Assembly: GCF_009017415.1 (NCBI RefSeq)
Contig: NC_092406.1
Span: 2,914,001 to 2,978,000 of the forward strand
DNA length: 64,000 bases
Reading direction: 5' to 3'
Origin: Aspergillus flavus
Lineage: Eukaryota; Ascomycota; Eurotiomycetes; Eurotiales; Aspergillaceae
The position numbers and the translations under genes are program-made. Within the stretch, counting starts at the first letter, position 1, and each line of letters opens with the position of its first letter. This document shows, one piece after another, positions 1-11,204 of this stretch. The notes below the pieces were generated by a model. It had not been told where the DNA came from, did not search any database, and saw nothing but the letters and a program-made list of their open reading frames with translations.

Positions 1-190
1 ACGTCATGTAGTAGGATAAGCCGCATGATGCGACGATCAGTGTGACCACCACACGGATGATATCAAGGACACTGAGGCCGTTTTTCTCGTTGCGAGATTT
101 GGTCTTTTGGGAGGTCGGTTTGGATGTAGATGGTTCGTTGGTGCCGGGGCCGGCGCCGGCGGGGACCTGTCGCTGACGGAGGGACGACAT
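1..190 (-). CDS. N-terminus of a membrane-anchored cytochrome b5-like/steroid-binding protein (partial)
   Basis: An ATG at 190 (read leftward) opens a frame that runs off the window after 63 codons. It starts MSSLRQRQVPAGAG, continues through a Ser/Thr/Lys-rich stretch, and then has a hydrophobic segment (LDIIRVVVTLIVASCGLSYY, about residues 41-60) that looks like an N-terminal membrane anchor. Fungal cytochrome b5-like heme/steroid-binding proteins commonly have this layout of a short basic tail, one transmembrane helix and then a lumenal or cytosolic b5 fold. The b5 domain itself would lie outside the window, so the family call is inference from the N-terminus only. Another single-pass membrane protein is possible. 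Confidence 0.5.
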   Translation of the reverse strand, partial: MSSLRQRQVPAGAGPGTNEPSTSKPTSQKTKSRNEKNGLSVLDIIRVVVTLIVASCGLSYYMT

Positions 191-1506
191 GGTCGCTTTT
201 CACTTTCTGTAGTGTAGAAGTTTGGTTTGGTTAAGGTGGCATGGAAAGTGCAGTTTGGTTGGGTCTGCGGAGTTTATAAGTGAGGAGTGTAGTCCTGTAG
301 AGGAGAGGGTAATTTCCGTTGATTCTCCGCTTCTGTTTCGGGTGGTGAGATGACAACGTGACACTTGTTCTGTATGCTATATTAATCTATCGGGGTTTTA
401 GGGATATGTTTGGTGATCTCGAGTTTCAACTTATGTTCATTTTGAACTCAATATCCATGTGGTAATGGAAAAGCTACCGTGGATTAATACTGGCGAAGCT
501 ACAGATTTACATATCGAAGATAATGCAGTGTCTCAACGATGATTTTATTCATTTCACAATATTTCTACTAAGCACTATATCTGAAGCAAATCCTGGGCCA
601 AGAGTCAAGGAATAGGTATCCCAAGCTCAAACTCTTTCAAGGCAAGACCGACCAGCAGTCCACCAGCAGTCTGCAACTCCAAGCCTTTCAAACCACAGAT
701 CCCACTCTCATATGTATTCTCCAAAAGAACCTAGAAATACTAAATGCATGTCAGCCACAGTCCCAAACATGCACATGAATAAAAATCAAGCTGTATGACA
801 GAATCTCTCAGACATCCAAGGAAGTATTGCGCACAGAGCACGTCTAGATTGGGTTCTAGCGACGGCTAGCGTGGAAACTGCGAATGTGGGAAAAATTTTC
901 ATCATCGAGAAGGGGGAGTCGGATTGATGTGTGCTATTGGGTATAATAAAATTGCTTGGACTTACCATTGTGATTGTGAAATTGAACTTATTTGTTGGGG
1001 TTTCATGTTAGTACGTTGCTTTCAAGCTTCATTATGCTTGAGCGAGGGACCAAAAGGTCAATTCATCTGAGTATGAGTGTTGTACGGTTGAGTTGAGGAA
1101 AAGGAAGAAAAGATGGAGAGGAGCTCGTTTTATCCTTGAAGAGAAAAGAAAAAATTCGCGCTAGTGCCAAGCGTGGGCCCGCTTCTCAGTGCCTTGATGC
1201 CTTAACTACATAGCTGTTGGCACAATCAAGGGTGACAGCCAGTCAAGGGGAAGCAAATACTAATCTGTCTCTTAGAGTACAACAGACTCATAATATCAAG
1301 TTCTATAAAATAAGTACTTTTATTTACGAGGCAACTCTTCGCTAAGGAAAGTCTCCCCGAGCTTTGCAAGTCAAATATGAGTGAGGAAGCTTCGTCACAA
1401 AAGGTGGTATTGTACTTAAGATACGCTTCTCAAGGTGCTAAACTGGGCAAATAGTGGACAACTACTTCATAGAGGTTCCAACGCCATAGCAGCAAGACTT
1501 TTGGTA
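191..1506. other. Gene-free interval
   Basis: About 1.3 kb between the divergent 5' end of the edge gene and the 3' end of the Gtr2 gene. Only short open frames occur, with no family resemblance or plausible splice continuation. It presumably holds the promoter of the edge gene and the 3' UTR of gtr2. I see nothing else in it. Confidence 0.6.
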
Positions 1507-3054
1507 TCAGTTATTCGAACCTGGTTCGCCATGCTCCGTCACCTGCCCCTGTGTCTGACCGTGTTCGGACCCTTCCTGATCCTGTTCCCAGCTGCGAGAA
1601 AAGACATCATTGAGGGCCTCCTGGAAAGTGCGGCAATTCATATCAATCAAACCCTTTTTCTCCTTCGCCTCAGGATTACGTATGACGGACACGAGACAAA
1701 GATATCTAGCAAGGGTCAGCAAGTTTCCCCTAACAGGTTTTAAGTAAAATCGAGACATACTTGTTCATTTCCATCAAATGGATCATGGTTTCGTCGTGCA
1801 GAACCACATGGCTCTCTGCTTCTTGATTTTGCTCGCCTTTTGGCTTGCGGTCGGGGTGATCCCACGAGTAGAGTTCTGAGATGTCCACAATCACATCGAT
1901 ATAGTCCGAGCACATTTCGTAGCAGGACATATCAACGGGGCGAGTATCAGAAGCAATGTAGATCTTGCTGAGAACATCAAACAAATACGTCTTCTCAAAT
2001 CCACAATTGTTACCGAGTGTGTTGATTAGGTTCTCCAGGGTCGATAGGTTTGGAATCAGCTTCTGGATCACCTTGCTAAATGCCTCAAAGACGGAATAAT
2101 CATAGATAGATGTGAGGTAGTAGTGGACAGGGGCATTTTCATATCCAGCATCGCTAAGTTCATCCGAAATGAGCTGTACGATATCCTGGAATGTATCGGT
2201 ACGGTACTCTTCCGAGAGTCCATCAACCTTGTGAATGAAAACTTCGATGTTGATATTGGGGTAATACTGCTGGACAGTCAGGATGGTGCGGTTCAAGCGC
2301 GCGACCGAATCCAGGTAATCATCCTGAGCATCAATGACCCAGACGAGTGCACCAAGGCTCCCGAAAATGTCTTCGAGATCGAAAGATGGCTCCAGATACT
2401 CAAGCTGACCAGGAAAATCCCAGACCTGGAAGTCCATGAACGAGCTTTGATGAACCATAAGCGTGAATGTTTTTTTTCCGTGTGAGAAGGATGTACTTAC
2501 TGGATGGAATCTTTTTGGATGCGGGTAGTTGACTCCAGAAAGAGCGTTTCGTTAGGAGGCATCTTATGGAAAACGACGCTGGCAATCGAGGATTTCCCGC
2601 TCCTATTTATGGTCAATATATCCCTGATCATGCCCGAGACAGGATGGAATTACCGTCGGAGACCCATCAATAACAGACGGGGTTTGGCATCTTGAGGTTT
2701 GCCAGTAGAAACCTGGCCCGGCTTCGTCTGCGCGGTATGTCCTGTCGGCTAGATGACTTGTTAGCATCCCAAAGCTCACTCGTAGTAGTCCTCCAGATTT
2801 CCCGTATTTTGTGCAAGAATTTTCGGGACAGGTCCACGTAGCCACTGTGTAAGTGGACAGGGGCACTGCAAGCTAGAAGTCACTGAAAACCCTGCTGAAA
2901 AGTGGTACTTGGGACGTAAGAGGTAATAACACAGCACCGCTCCTGCGGACAATAGCATAAGGCAGAACCATACAGGAGATCCAGGAGATGATATATAAAA
3001 GAAGATTCCACGGAACAAGGGACAGCGAAGAGAAAGTGCATCTCTTACCTCCAT
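1507..3054 (-). CDS. gtr2: Rag-family GTPase Gtr2 (RagC/RagD orthologue)
   Basis: Gtr2 pairs with Gtr1 on the vacuolar membrane and relays amino-acid sufficiency to TORC1. Exons read leftward: probable 3049-3054, then 2654-2748, 2501-2602, 1761-2444 and 1507-1705. Lengths sum to 1086 nt, giving 361 aa with all phases closing. Motifs seen: the P-loop [14 protein letters not shown] split by an intron at RR/SGKS, the RagC-type stretch [14 protein letters not shown], the switch II segment [15 protein letters not shown], and HKVD as the G4-like motif. The C-terminal roadblock-like half ends with the exon [18 protein letters not shown] followed by an acidic/Gln tail. The first exon (ATG GAG only, before a 300-nt intron with donor GTAAGA and branch GCTAAC near 2764) is inferred from phase. 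An in-frame stop just upstream of 2748 requires some upstream exon. Confidence 0.9.
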
Positions 3055-4560
3055 ATGTCCAACTATTTGTTTGTTAAACACTAATCAAGGAGCCAGATAA
3101 AGGAAGAGCTTTCTTGACAAGTCAGTTAGCGGACTGACACAGGGTGATAGAACAGAAGAGGTTTGATCTGGAAGGCAACAACATACGAGTAGAATGGGGA
3201 CTTACAGTGCTGTTGTTTCAGGATCCGCAGTGAATTCACCAGCCACTACCAGGGACGCACCACACTTTAGTCCCCAGAAACAAAGAAAAGCATGCAAATT
3301 CCACAGGCTACTGTGCAGATTTGATATTCAGAGCACTGATCACGGGAAAGAGAAGAAACATTTATTTCAAGACAGGTTACTTGTGTGGATTGCTTGTGTG
3401 GAATGGCAGGACCAGAGCTAGAGAACTGCTATTCAGTAGATCTTCAAACTCATGGTTAACAGGAATATAGTCGAGCCAAGGAAGATAGAGTCGCGAAAAC
3501 AACGCGTCAATGCTCGAGCTTCGAGCATACACAGGCAGTTGGAGGTATACTACTACCGGTATATGTATGGGTTTGATTGGCAGGGCAAGGGGAATGCGGA
3601 AACTCCTGCCGATGTGGGGTGCTTTTAGACTGGCCGGAAGCTCCTGAACAAATGCCGCAGACTGACAGTAAACTAGGTAAACCGTGTAGCTAGCTTCCTA
3701 TACAGGAGAGATTATCTATGCGAGTCAACGGCGAAAGCTCCGGAAGTTGGAGGTTGGGGAAGATGCTCGCAGTGCGTTTCTTGCGATAAGACGGACTGGC
3801 CGAGTCTTGGCACGATTGGTCAATGGATCCTTCCGCCTTTTGTGTCTGTCGATGTCGTACTTGTTCATCACCCCCTATTGATATTTGCTTTCTAGTGTAA
3901 TTTTACATATATATGTAAATTTTCTATATTAGTGAGACCCTCAGGCATAGGTTGTCTACTACATACATTAACAACAATATCTAAAGCAAGTGGAGTACCA
4001 CCGTTAGAATGAGGACGATGATCACTGACTGCCGTTTAGTGGAGTTCAATATATATTAGTGGTTCCTCATGGCATATTACTTTAAATGAGATATAGCACT
4101 AGAATCCTCAACATCAACACTGAACTGTATATTAGAAATCCGTGTAAAGATAACAGTTTCCCTGGTAAATCCCTAATATTAAACCACAAGGAGAACATTA
4201 TTGCTTGAATATTGAACAATGAGTGGGGTAAGGTTGGTACCGTCTATCGTGGATCAAAGGCAAAACGCAGTAAGAGCTCGATCACCAGCTAACCACTTCG
4301 ATTGACGCACTTTAATCCTATCTACAGCGCAACGTCTAGGGTTCCTCTTCATCACTTGATAGACCAGCTGATCTGCACGTGGATAAGAAAACCGCTGCCA
4401 ACAGGTGACCGCGGCATTAGAGTTGATTGGGCTATGGTTACCGCCCACCGCCTTCTGGCGTCATCAACGGACAATTCGCCGAGTGACCGACTCTCGTCCT
4501 ACCCTGATCTGTAACCTGCTTGATTCAGGGTCGTTGTTTGCGCACTTATAGCAGTCCCCG
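3055..4560. other. Gene-free interval, partly AT-rich
   Basis: Shared upstream region of the divergent gtr2 and phosphatase genes, about 1.5 kb. It contains an 18-nt perfect palindrome, TTTACATATATATGTAAA, near 3902-3919 in an AT-rich stretch. Short open frames near 4254-4514 on both strands show no family resemblance. Confidence 0.6.
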
Positions 4561-6515
4561 ATGACATCCTTAAATCCTCGCGATCCCTACACCCAGGAGG
4601 AGCTCGAGAAGCTCTATCCGAGAGACTTGAAGCTTCAATTGGTCCAGGTGGTACGTACCAGACGAGATTGCCGGGCTAGAGTTCAATTGAACTTGTACTA
4701 ACTCTCCTATAGTTCCTTCGCCATGGTGAGGTGGTTCGGCGGTGTTCCAATTACCAAAGTACTTGATCAATTGACTGACTGGATTCAGGTGAACGCACGC
4801 CGGTGTCTTCTCGGTTTCAAAATGTATGAAGCTAACCACATACCTCTAATTGATAATTTGATATGAGTACTAAAACCATGAAGGCAGGCCTAGCTGAATG
4901 TAAATACCCTCAATCACACCCAATTGCTTTTATATCCTCGCAGACTGACCGACTACTTTACCCGCGAAGATTGGCCGTATTGCAATGTTGCGCGTCGGAT
5001 GATCCAAATGGCCGCTAGTAACCAGGACCTCTCACAGTGGAAAGGCTTCGAATGGCGGAAAAAGACGGAAGCATTCGGCGATAGAGATGAGGCGGTGGTT
5101 GCAGTGGGCGCGACAGGTGATATCGAAGGTATATGGTAAGTCGCGGACGGGATAGCCGGTGAGGGTGAAGTTACTGACGAGTATCCCGCAACAATAGCCA
5201 ACACGGCGAATTGACAGACAGAGGACGGGAAACGACCTTTGCCCTCGGCCAGCGCCTGAGACATCTCTATGTTGACCAGCTTGGGTTCATGCCTAAGATC
5301 AAGTCCGACACCGAGGACATGTACCTCCGAGCCACACCCATCCCGCGAGCCCTCGAGTCCCTCCAACAGGCTTTTTGGGGCATGTACCCGGCCAGTGCTC
5401 GTACCCAAGACTTCCCTCCGCCAGTGATTGTTGCACGCTCCGTGTCGGAGGAGACTCTATTCCCTAATGAGGGCAACTGCCGTCGGTTCAGACAACTCGC
5501 TAGGCTCTTTGCCGATAGGGCAGCTTTACGGTGTACGTGAGGTAGAGGAACATAAAGGACTTCATAAGCTGATCAGCATATCCGCACAGGGAACGAAACC
5601 GAACAGATGAATTACATCAACAGCATACTATCCAAATGGATGCCGGAGAAGTCCCCCAAAGTTGCCGTCGACTCCCATCCCCGTCTCTCCGGAATCAATG
5701 ACACCATCAATGCAACCGACGCCCACGGGCCCGCAACGCGCCTCCCTTCAGAATTCTACGACAAGAAACTCAGACAATACATGGAGCAAATAGCCGTCGA
5801 CGAATGGTTCGCCGGTTACAACGAGAGTACCGAATACCGAAAACTCGGAATCGGAGCCCTACTAGGCGATGTCGTCGACCGCATGGTCAGCACAGCCGTC
5901 GACGGCGGGTGGCGCAGCGAAGCTTCGGCATCTGGGTCCTCCACCGACAATGGCAAAGCGATCAAGTTCGCCATGAGTGGATGTCACGATACCACTCTGG
6001 CAGCGATCCTGGGTAGTCTCGGCGCCTCCCCTGGCAGGTGGCCGCCTTTCACCTCCTCCATTGCTGTCGAGCTCTTCTCAAAGGCGGACCGTAAATCCAG
6101 CGGTGAAGATGCTGGCGTCATGCTCGAGGAATTCTCAAACCCGGCCATCGCCCAGAAGAAGAGCGGAGGTCTTTTCTCCTTCATGAAGGGCTCTTCGAAC
6201 TCGAACACCTCGACACCGCCCTCTCCGTCTGAAACAGCCCGTGCTCCTCTTGCGTCCTTCCCTGACCCGGCAAGACAATCCCTGCAGAAGCATTATGTCC
6301 GTATCCGCTACAATGACGTTCCAGTCCGTATACCCGGTTGCGCTGCCAAGCCGCAGAATCATCTCGCCGGAGACGATACTTTCTGCACATTAGACGCATT
6401 CAAGGAGATCGTTGATAAGTTCACGCCTAAGAACTGGCGAGAAGAATGCACAGAGAACATTGGAGCGGGCCTTTATGGCAAGGGTGACAAGGAGAAAGCA
6501 GTCTCTGGGTTCTAA
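4561..6515 (+). CDS. Histidine-acid-phosphatase superfamily protein (ACP2/PXYLP1-like), seven exons with two microexons
   Basis: Member of the branch-2 histidine phosphatase fold, which hydrolyses phosphomonoesters through a phosphohistidine. The natural substrate of this fungal subgroup is not evident from sequence. Exons: 4561-4650, 4713-4725 (13 nt), 4789-4823, 4884-4899 (16 nt), 4970-5135, 5198-5532 and 5590-6515. They total 1581 nt, giving 526 aa with every phase closing. The catalytic RHGER motif (His34) is assembled from exons 1-3: FLRH plus the first G base in the microexon, then GERTPVSSRFQN. The 16-nt exon gives AGLAE, joining into YWPYCNVARRM. Later motifs are GELTDRGRETT, STPIPRALES-like ATPIPRALESL, and the proton-donor pair His351-Asp352 in MSGCHDTTLAAIL. 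No signal peptide is apparent. A single-ORF annotation would probably miss the N-terminal quarter. Confidence 0.9.
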
Positions 6516-6843
6516 GCGGGACAGAAGTATATATACATGTCAGTCAATATGTACGGTAATCGTATTTACTCCAGCCATATAATCTTTTTGGAAAAGAGAG
6601 AAAACGAGGAAAAGCAGAATTAGACACGTCGCGATATTATCCGACTAGAATATAGAAACCTATATTCCTTTTGTATTATGTCTCAGCCGAATAATAATTA
6701 TAATAATGTATGTACCCGAACAGGACAAAAATTCGTCCATTGACCAAAACTTTTACCTCCATATACTATATATGTACCTCCTGAAAGCACGCCAGATATA
6801 TATGATACAGGGTATGTAACGATAAGTGTATCTTGGTTTATCT
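6516..6843. other. Convergent 3' intergenic region
   Basis: About 330 bp, AT-rich, between two converging stop codons (phosphatase and tRNase Z). It presumably contains both 3' UTRs and polyadenylation signals. I see nothing else. Confidence 0.6.
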
Positions 6844-9800
6844 CTAGCTCGAACGCTTCACAGTCCCACTGGGACTGCGGCTGGTGCGCCTCGCACGCAT
6901 CTCAGCTTCACTATCACTGCCACTGGTGCTCCAACCGCTTTCACTTTCACTGGCACTCCAGGCCGAGTGACGCTTAACCGGAGACTTCTTGTCGAGGTCC
7001 ATCTCCTCGGCAGGGACAGCAGGTGTAGGTTCCACATCAGCTTGGCTAGCACCCGCCTTCGACTTCTTCTCGTGCTTGGCCTTTCTTCTCATCTTCTCCT
7101 GCATCTTGGCAGCCTCCTGTTTCTCCTTCTGCTGGCGCTGCTTCTCGGAGTCCTCTTCCGAAGCGCGCTCCAGGATGTCGTAGAGCTTCTCCACTGCCGG
7201 CGCGTACGCCTGCGCGATGGGCATATCGCCAACGCGGATGCGCATGTAGTCGAAGGCGGCGACAATGGGGACCTTAACTTGCGGCTTTCCCTCTACCTTG
7301 ATGGTGCTGAAGAAGGATGGAACCCCATTGGAGGCTGGCGCTTGGGAGGCCTCTTCCGGTTCGTTGTCTGGGATGTCGGGTTGCTCGGGCTGGACAACGG
7401 TTTCCTGGCGTTTGGTGGGCACTTGGTTCTTTTCTACGTGTGCGATCTTCTGGTACCGTTGGCTGAAGTGGGTGAGGAGGATGGCGCGAGCTTCCATTCT
7501 GCGGCCAACTTCTAGTGCTTCGGATGTCGTAGAGTGTTTCTTGGCGATTGCCGATACTCCCATGTCATCCTGGAAGGTGGCTTCGTGGATCAGGACGGTG
7601 GAGCCGTGTCCGATTGCGGCGAAGCTTGGGGATGGTCGGCAGTCACCAGAGAAGGAGAGCTTGAAGCCGTTCGGGAAGACAAGTGAGACTGCCATAGCGC
7701 CACGGCAATGAGACACCTTTGTGGTAAGGAGATCAGTAAGGCCTGTGGCTTCGCGAAGAAGTGGCGTGAGCGGAGAAGACTCGTCGTCAAAGCTGAGCTC
7801 TGTAGTCCGGGGTCTATAAGTTTCAACTTCCTGGCCAGGGAATGAGCCGTCCGCACGGCAGTGTCGGTACACAAACTTGGTCCGGAGTGCCCTGTTCTGA
7901 ATCACAGGATAGGCGGACAAGGGAATCAATTTCCCAAAGCCAAAGTTTTCAGCGCTTGCATACTCTTCTAGCCACCAGATCATGTTTTCTTCAGAGACAA
8001 GGAACAACCGCTTTTCCTTGAGTATCTTGGACATGTCGGTCTCAAGAGCGCTTGTTTGCGAATCTCCATTCGGATAGTTTTCCTGGAACCACGCCTTGAT
8101 GACAGAAGCAGTACCGAGATGGTGGTCTGCGTGTAAATGGCTAATCCAGATCATTCGCAAGTTCTGTAGAACCTCCCGCAACTTTTCTGGCTCGAAAACG
8201 CGCTTCAGCTGACCAAGCGTGTTCTCACCGCAGTCAAGCAGATAGTAACCATAACCAGGAACATGAACGAGGGTGCTGGAAACATTGCGGTATTTGGAAG
8301 GAGATGAGGAACCTGTACCCAAGGTGATGATTTCCGCATCGGCTCCTGGAAGGTCTTTACGGAACTGTCGCAGCTTTTCCTCAAATTCTTCCTTTTTGAC
8401 TCGCCTATCGATCGTATTCATGCGTTTCTGGACTGCCACAGGCATCCGTTGCACTGCCTCAATTGCATTAAACCGTGGGACAACCTCAGAACGATTGATG
8501 TCAAAATTAGGTTCCATGTCAATGATAAGGCCAGGCTCAATTGCTTCAAATGGCGAATTCTGCACATTTCTCACCGTAACCTCCGAACCATGAGTGCGTG
8601 TTCCTGGCTGCGGAAGGCTCACATTGTCATGGACTGGCACTGGGTAGTTGTCGCGCCTCAACTGCGCCATACGAACAGATGACCCGGCAATGCTGCCCAT
8701 AGCCAAGTAGTTTGGACAATAATCCGAGCTAGACACAGTGTGCTTGCACTGGGGCATACTGGCGACAAACTCACGTAGTCGGGGATGATCTCCAACTCCG
8801 GGGCCTAGTATCCAGATAAATGCTTCAAGGTTCGAAGTGACAGAAGGTGACTTCCATTCCGGCCTACTAATAAGACTCTCCACATACTCTGGGCTAGGTA
8901 AGTCGATAATGGCTAAACCTTTTCCAAGTCGTGGGGGCCCCAGAACCATCTCAGGTGTGATAGTTTGCCCATCCTCGGATTTCACGCTTTCGCCCTTCGT
9001 CAGACGTCCGAAGTCCTTGCCTTTAGGGACCTTCAACTCCTCCGCTTTCTTGGGATCAAACTTGCCTCTGATATCGTGATTCCGCACAATATAGGAAACA
9101 GCCTCATCACACCAGGTGGTAGGAGGAATTTTTTCAACGGCTGCGCCGGGCCAAGGCTGGCGTACAAAAACCTTGATGTCAGGTAGCGGTTCATTGCTTC
9201 CCGGAGCAGGACCCGTGTATTGCTCAAGCGCCCTGGTCTCTGGATTGCGAACAAACATGACCGCGGGCATCTTAACCTCAGCCAAAGGGGTCTCAACCAA
9301 AGCATCCAATTTCCATGTCGAATTGAACATGTCCGTTATAACCGACTGCCTAATTATTTGGTCGCGAGTGCGCGGGTCAATCACCTCCTGAGTAGTAACT
9401 TCTTCTCTAAATTCATCAAGGCTCCTCTTTCTCGGGCTTTGCGGGGCAACACGGGGGACATCCTTCGGCTGCAAAGATGTGAGAGGACGAATAGGCATAG
9501 CCCATACCTTGATGTTGTCATCTGACCAAGTAGGTTGTTCAAAAGGATCTTCTGCCTCCGCAGACCCTTTCTTGGCCATACCCTCACAATCGTATTCCCG
9601 TGTGAAGACCGGCATACCTTTCCTGAAGACAAATCTCCGAGCAGTGGCTAAGGTATGTGCCAGGTTCTTACCACCATGGATTGTCAAGGTCCCCCGCTGT
9701 GCAACAGCCTCTCCATCCTTAACGGCGTAGGGCACGCCGTGTTCCAATTTGGGCTTCGCAGGAGACTGTTTGGCAGACTTTCCAGACTTTTGTTGACGCG

Positions 9801-10557
9801 CCTCCTTCTCGCGGGCCATAGCCTCCAGAGCAGTATTCGCACTGGCAACACCGTCAGCCAGTGTAAGAATCACACCAATCAAGCCACCATTGTTGCCCCA
9901 TTCCATGCGACCCGTGAGGAAAACATCGGTGAGGTAAGCGAGCTTAACACCCCGTTCCGTACATGCCCGCTGAGTTCCTTCGGAGATCTGCCCAAAGAAA
10001 TACCGCTTCTCAGGGAACTGGAGCTGGACAGTCGTGCCGGGAGTATCGGCCGTGGGGGTCGTGATGACCTGGTAAAAGAACTTCATGGGCTTCTGTCCCA
10101 CAGGCGGGGTCGGCAAGAAATCAAAACCTGAGAGCTTGTGGGTTGTCGAGTTGTATAGCAAGTAGTTGCTCGATCCACGTCGCGTAACAAGCCTCGGAGC
10201 CCGGAGAATAAATGTATCCCGTTCGAGTGGATATGGCTCGGTTTTCAGTGTGGATAAGGGTTTCGTGCGAGAAACAGTTTTCGACGGGTGCGGTTTGGTT
10301 CGGGACTTTGATCTAGCAAAACTGGCAGAAGTAGGACTTTTTGGTATCGGACTCTTTGGCTTAATGGACTTCGGTTTAGATGCAGCTTTGGGAATATGCC
10401 AAAATGGTCGAGAAAACGAAGCTCGGAAAGGAACTGGAGCGCGGCCTATTATAGATGGGGCGACGTTTCCGCGAAAGGCTTTGAATAATAGCCCGCGGGC
10501 GGGAGGAAGGGGAGCCAACTTGGCTATGGAAGAGAAAATACTGAGGAAGGGATGCAA
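6844..10557 (-). CDS. trz1: tRNase Z, long form (tRNA 3'-end processing endonuclease; ELAC2/Trz1 type)
   Basis: Cleaves the 3' trailer from precursor tRNAs in nucleus and mitochondria. It is a single 1237-codon open frame with no intron. The C-terminal half is the active metallo-beta-lactamase domain: GTGSSSPSKYRN near residue 750, the zinc motif SHLHADHHLG near 803-809, FSGDCRPS near 968 and LTHFSQRYQK near 1027. The N-terminal half is the degenerate lactamase-like domain with the flexible arm. The tail is a charged KEKQEAAKMQEKMRRKAK coiled segment followed by Ser/Arg-rich sequence. It is longer than the usual 800-1000 residues of fungal Trz1. The extra length lies in a basic, Pro/Ser/Lys-rich N-terminus of about 106 residues without a single Asp or Glu, consistent with mitochondrial import (inference). 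Confidence 0.95.
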   Translation of the reverse strand: MHPFLSIFSSIAKLAPLPPARGLLFKAFRGNVAPSIIGRAPVPFRASFSRPFWHIPKAASKPKSIKPKSPIPKSPTSASFARSKSRTKPHPSKTVSRTKPLSTLKTEPYPLERDTFILRAPRLVTRRGSSNYLLYNSTTHKLSGFDFLPTPPVGQKPMKFFYQVITTPTADTPGTTVQLQFPEKRYFFGQISEGTQRACTERGVKLAYLTDVFLTGRMEWGNNGGLIGVILTLADGVASANTALEAMAREKEARQQKSGKSAKQSPAKPKLEHGVPYAVKDGEAVAQRGTLTIHGGKNLAHTLATARRFVFRKGMPVFTREYDCEGMAKKGSAEAEDPFEQPTWSDDNIKVWAMPIRPLTSLQPKDVPRVAPQSPRKRSLDEFREEVTTQEVIDPRTRDQIIRQSVITDMFNSTWKLDALVETPLAEVKMPAVMFVRNPETRALEQYTGPAPGSNEPLPDIKVFVRQPWPGAAVEKIPPTTWCDEAVSYIVRNHDIRGKFDPKKAEELKVPKGKDFGRLTKGESVKSEDGQTITPEMVLGPPRLGKGLAIIDLPSPEYVESLISRPEWKSPSVTSNLEAFIWILGPGVGDHPRLREFVASMPQCKHTVSSSDYCPNYLAMGSIAGSSVRMAQLRRDNYPVPVHDNVSLPQPGTRTHGSEVTVRNVQNSPFEAIEPGLIIDMEPNFDINRSEVVPRFNAIEAVQRMPVAVQKRMNTIDRRVKKEEFEEKLRQFRKDLPGADAEIITLGTGSSSPSKYRNVSSTLVHVPGYGYYLLDCGENTLGQLKRVFEPEKLREVLQNLRMIWISHLHADHHLGTASVIKAWFQENYPNGDSQTSALETDMSKILKEKRLFLVSEENMIWWLEEYASAENFGFGKLIPLSAYPVIQNRALRTKFVYRHCRADGSFPGQEVETYRPRTTELSFDDESSPLTPLLREATGLTDLLTTKVSHCRGAMAVSLVFPNGFKLSFSGDCRPSPSFAAIGHGSTVLIHEATFQDDMGVSAIAKKHSTTSEALEVGRRMEARAILLTHFSQRYQKIAHVEKNQVPTKRQETVVQPEQPDIPDNEPEEASQAPASNGVPSFFSTIKVEGKPQVKVPIVAAFDYMRIRVGDMPIAQAYAPAVEKLYDILERASEEDSEKQRQQKEKQEAAKMQEKMRRKAKHEKKSKAGASQADVEPTPAVPAEEMDLDKKSPVKRHSAWSASESESGWSTSGSDSEAEMRARRTSRSPSGTVKRSS

Positions 10558-11204
10558 AGAACAGTCATCTCAAATGGATGAGCGACGCAATGAGGTGGGC
10601 GAAGTTGGTTGAATTTAGCACAAGGAAAACGCGACTTGGGGGTGAAGTTGAGAATCTGGAGTAGTTCGGAGAATCTCTTCTCTAGTGGCGACAAACACCA
10701 GTTTGCCAGCACTGCACATGACTAGGTAATACTTTTCTACATTATCCATCAAAAAGAGGCGATTATTCGTAAATTTCGAAATTTCGTGAAGTATCCACAG
10801 TAACTAAGCTTGGTTCCTAGTAGCCAGTCCAGAAGGTATCCAAATCCGCAAAAAAAAAAAAAAAAAAAAAAAAAAAATAGAGAGAAAAATAACACCAAAG
10901 ACCTGTAATCCTGATCCCACCTTGGAACGATTTCGACAAATTGACTCCATCAAACCCAGCAATGAAAAGGAGAATGAAACGAGGAGAATTCAAAATAAAA
11001 GAAAAAAGAGAATGGGGTGAAACTAGTGAAGTTGTAAGTCAAAACAATATATATAGTCACAGGATCATAAACAAAGGAAAAGGTATTTGTGTCTACAAGG
11101 ACGCAGGTTCAGGGAACTGAACTGCCTAAATGGAAGAACATGACAAGAACAAACTTTACAAATTCTTAACTTAATCTGAAGTTGCTTAGGTGCGACATGG
11201 GGAA
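10558..11204. other. Intergenic region with a 28-nt poly(A) tract
   Basis: Between the start of the tRNase Z gene and the stop of the bZIP gene. An uninterrupted run of 28 A occupies 10850-10877, followed by a purine-rich segment. It should hold the tRNase Z promoter and the bZIP 3' UTR. Confidence 0.7.
10850..10877. repeat. Homopolymer A(28)
   Basis: Twenty-eight consecutive A on the plus strand, about 290 bp upstream of the tRNase Z start. A poly(dA:dT) tract of this kind often excludes nucleosomes in fungal promoters, but the exact length may also reflect sequencing uncertainty. Confidence 0.9.

Noticed and set aside
1505..1535. GAACCTGGTTC inverted word resembling a tRNA B-box region
   Set aside because: No A-box, acceptor stem or T-tract at suitable spacing; it lies at the 3' end of gtr2. 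No tRNA gene was found anywhere in the window.
6826..7515. 229-codon plus-strand ORF antisense to the tRNase Z C-terminus
   Set aside because: It is exactly opposite the charged tail and catalytic domain of tRNase Z, is Leu/Arg-rich low complexity and shows no family motif; a shadow of the real gene.
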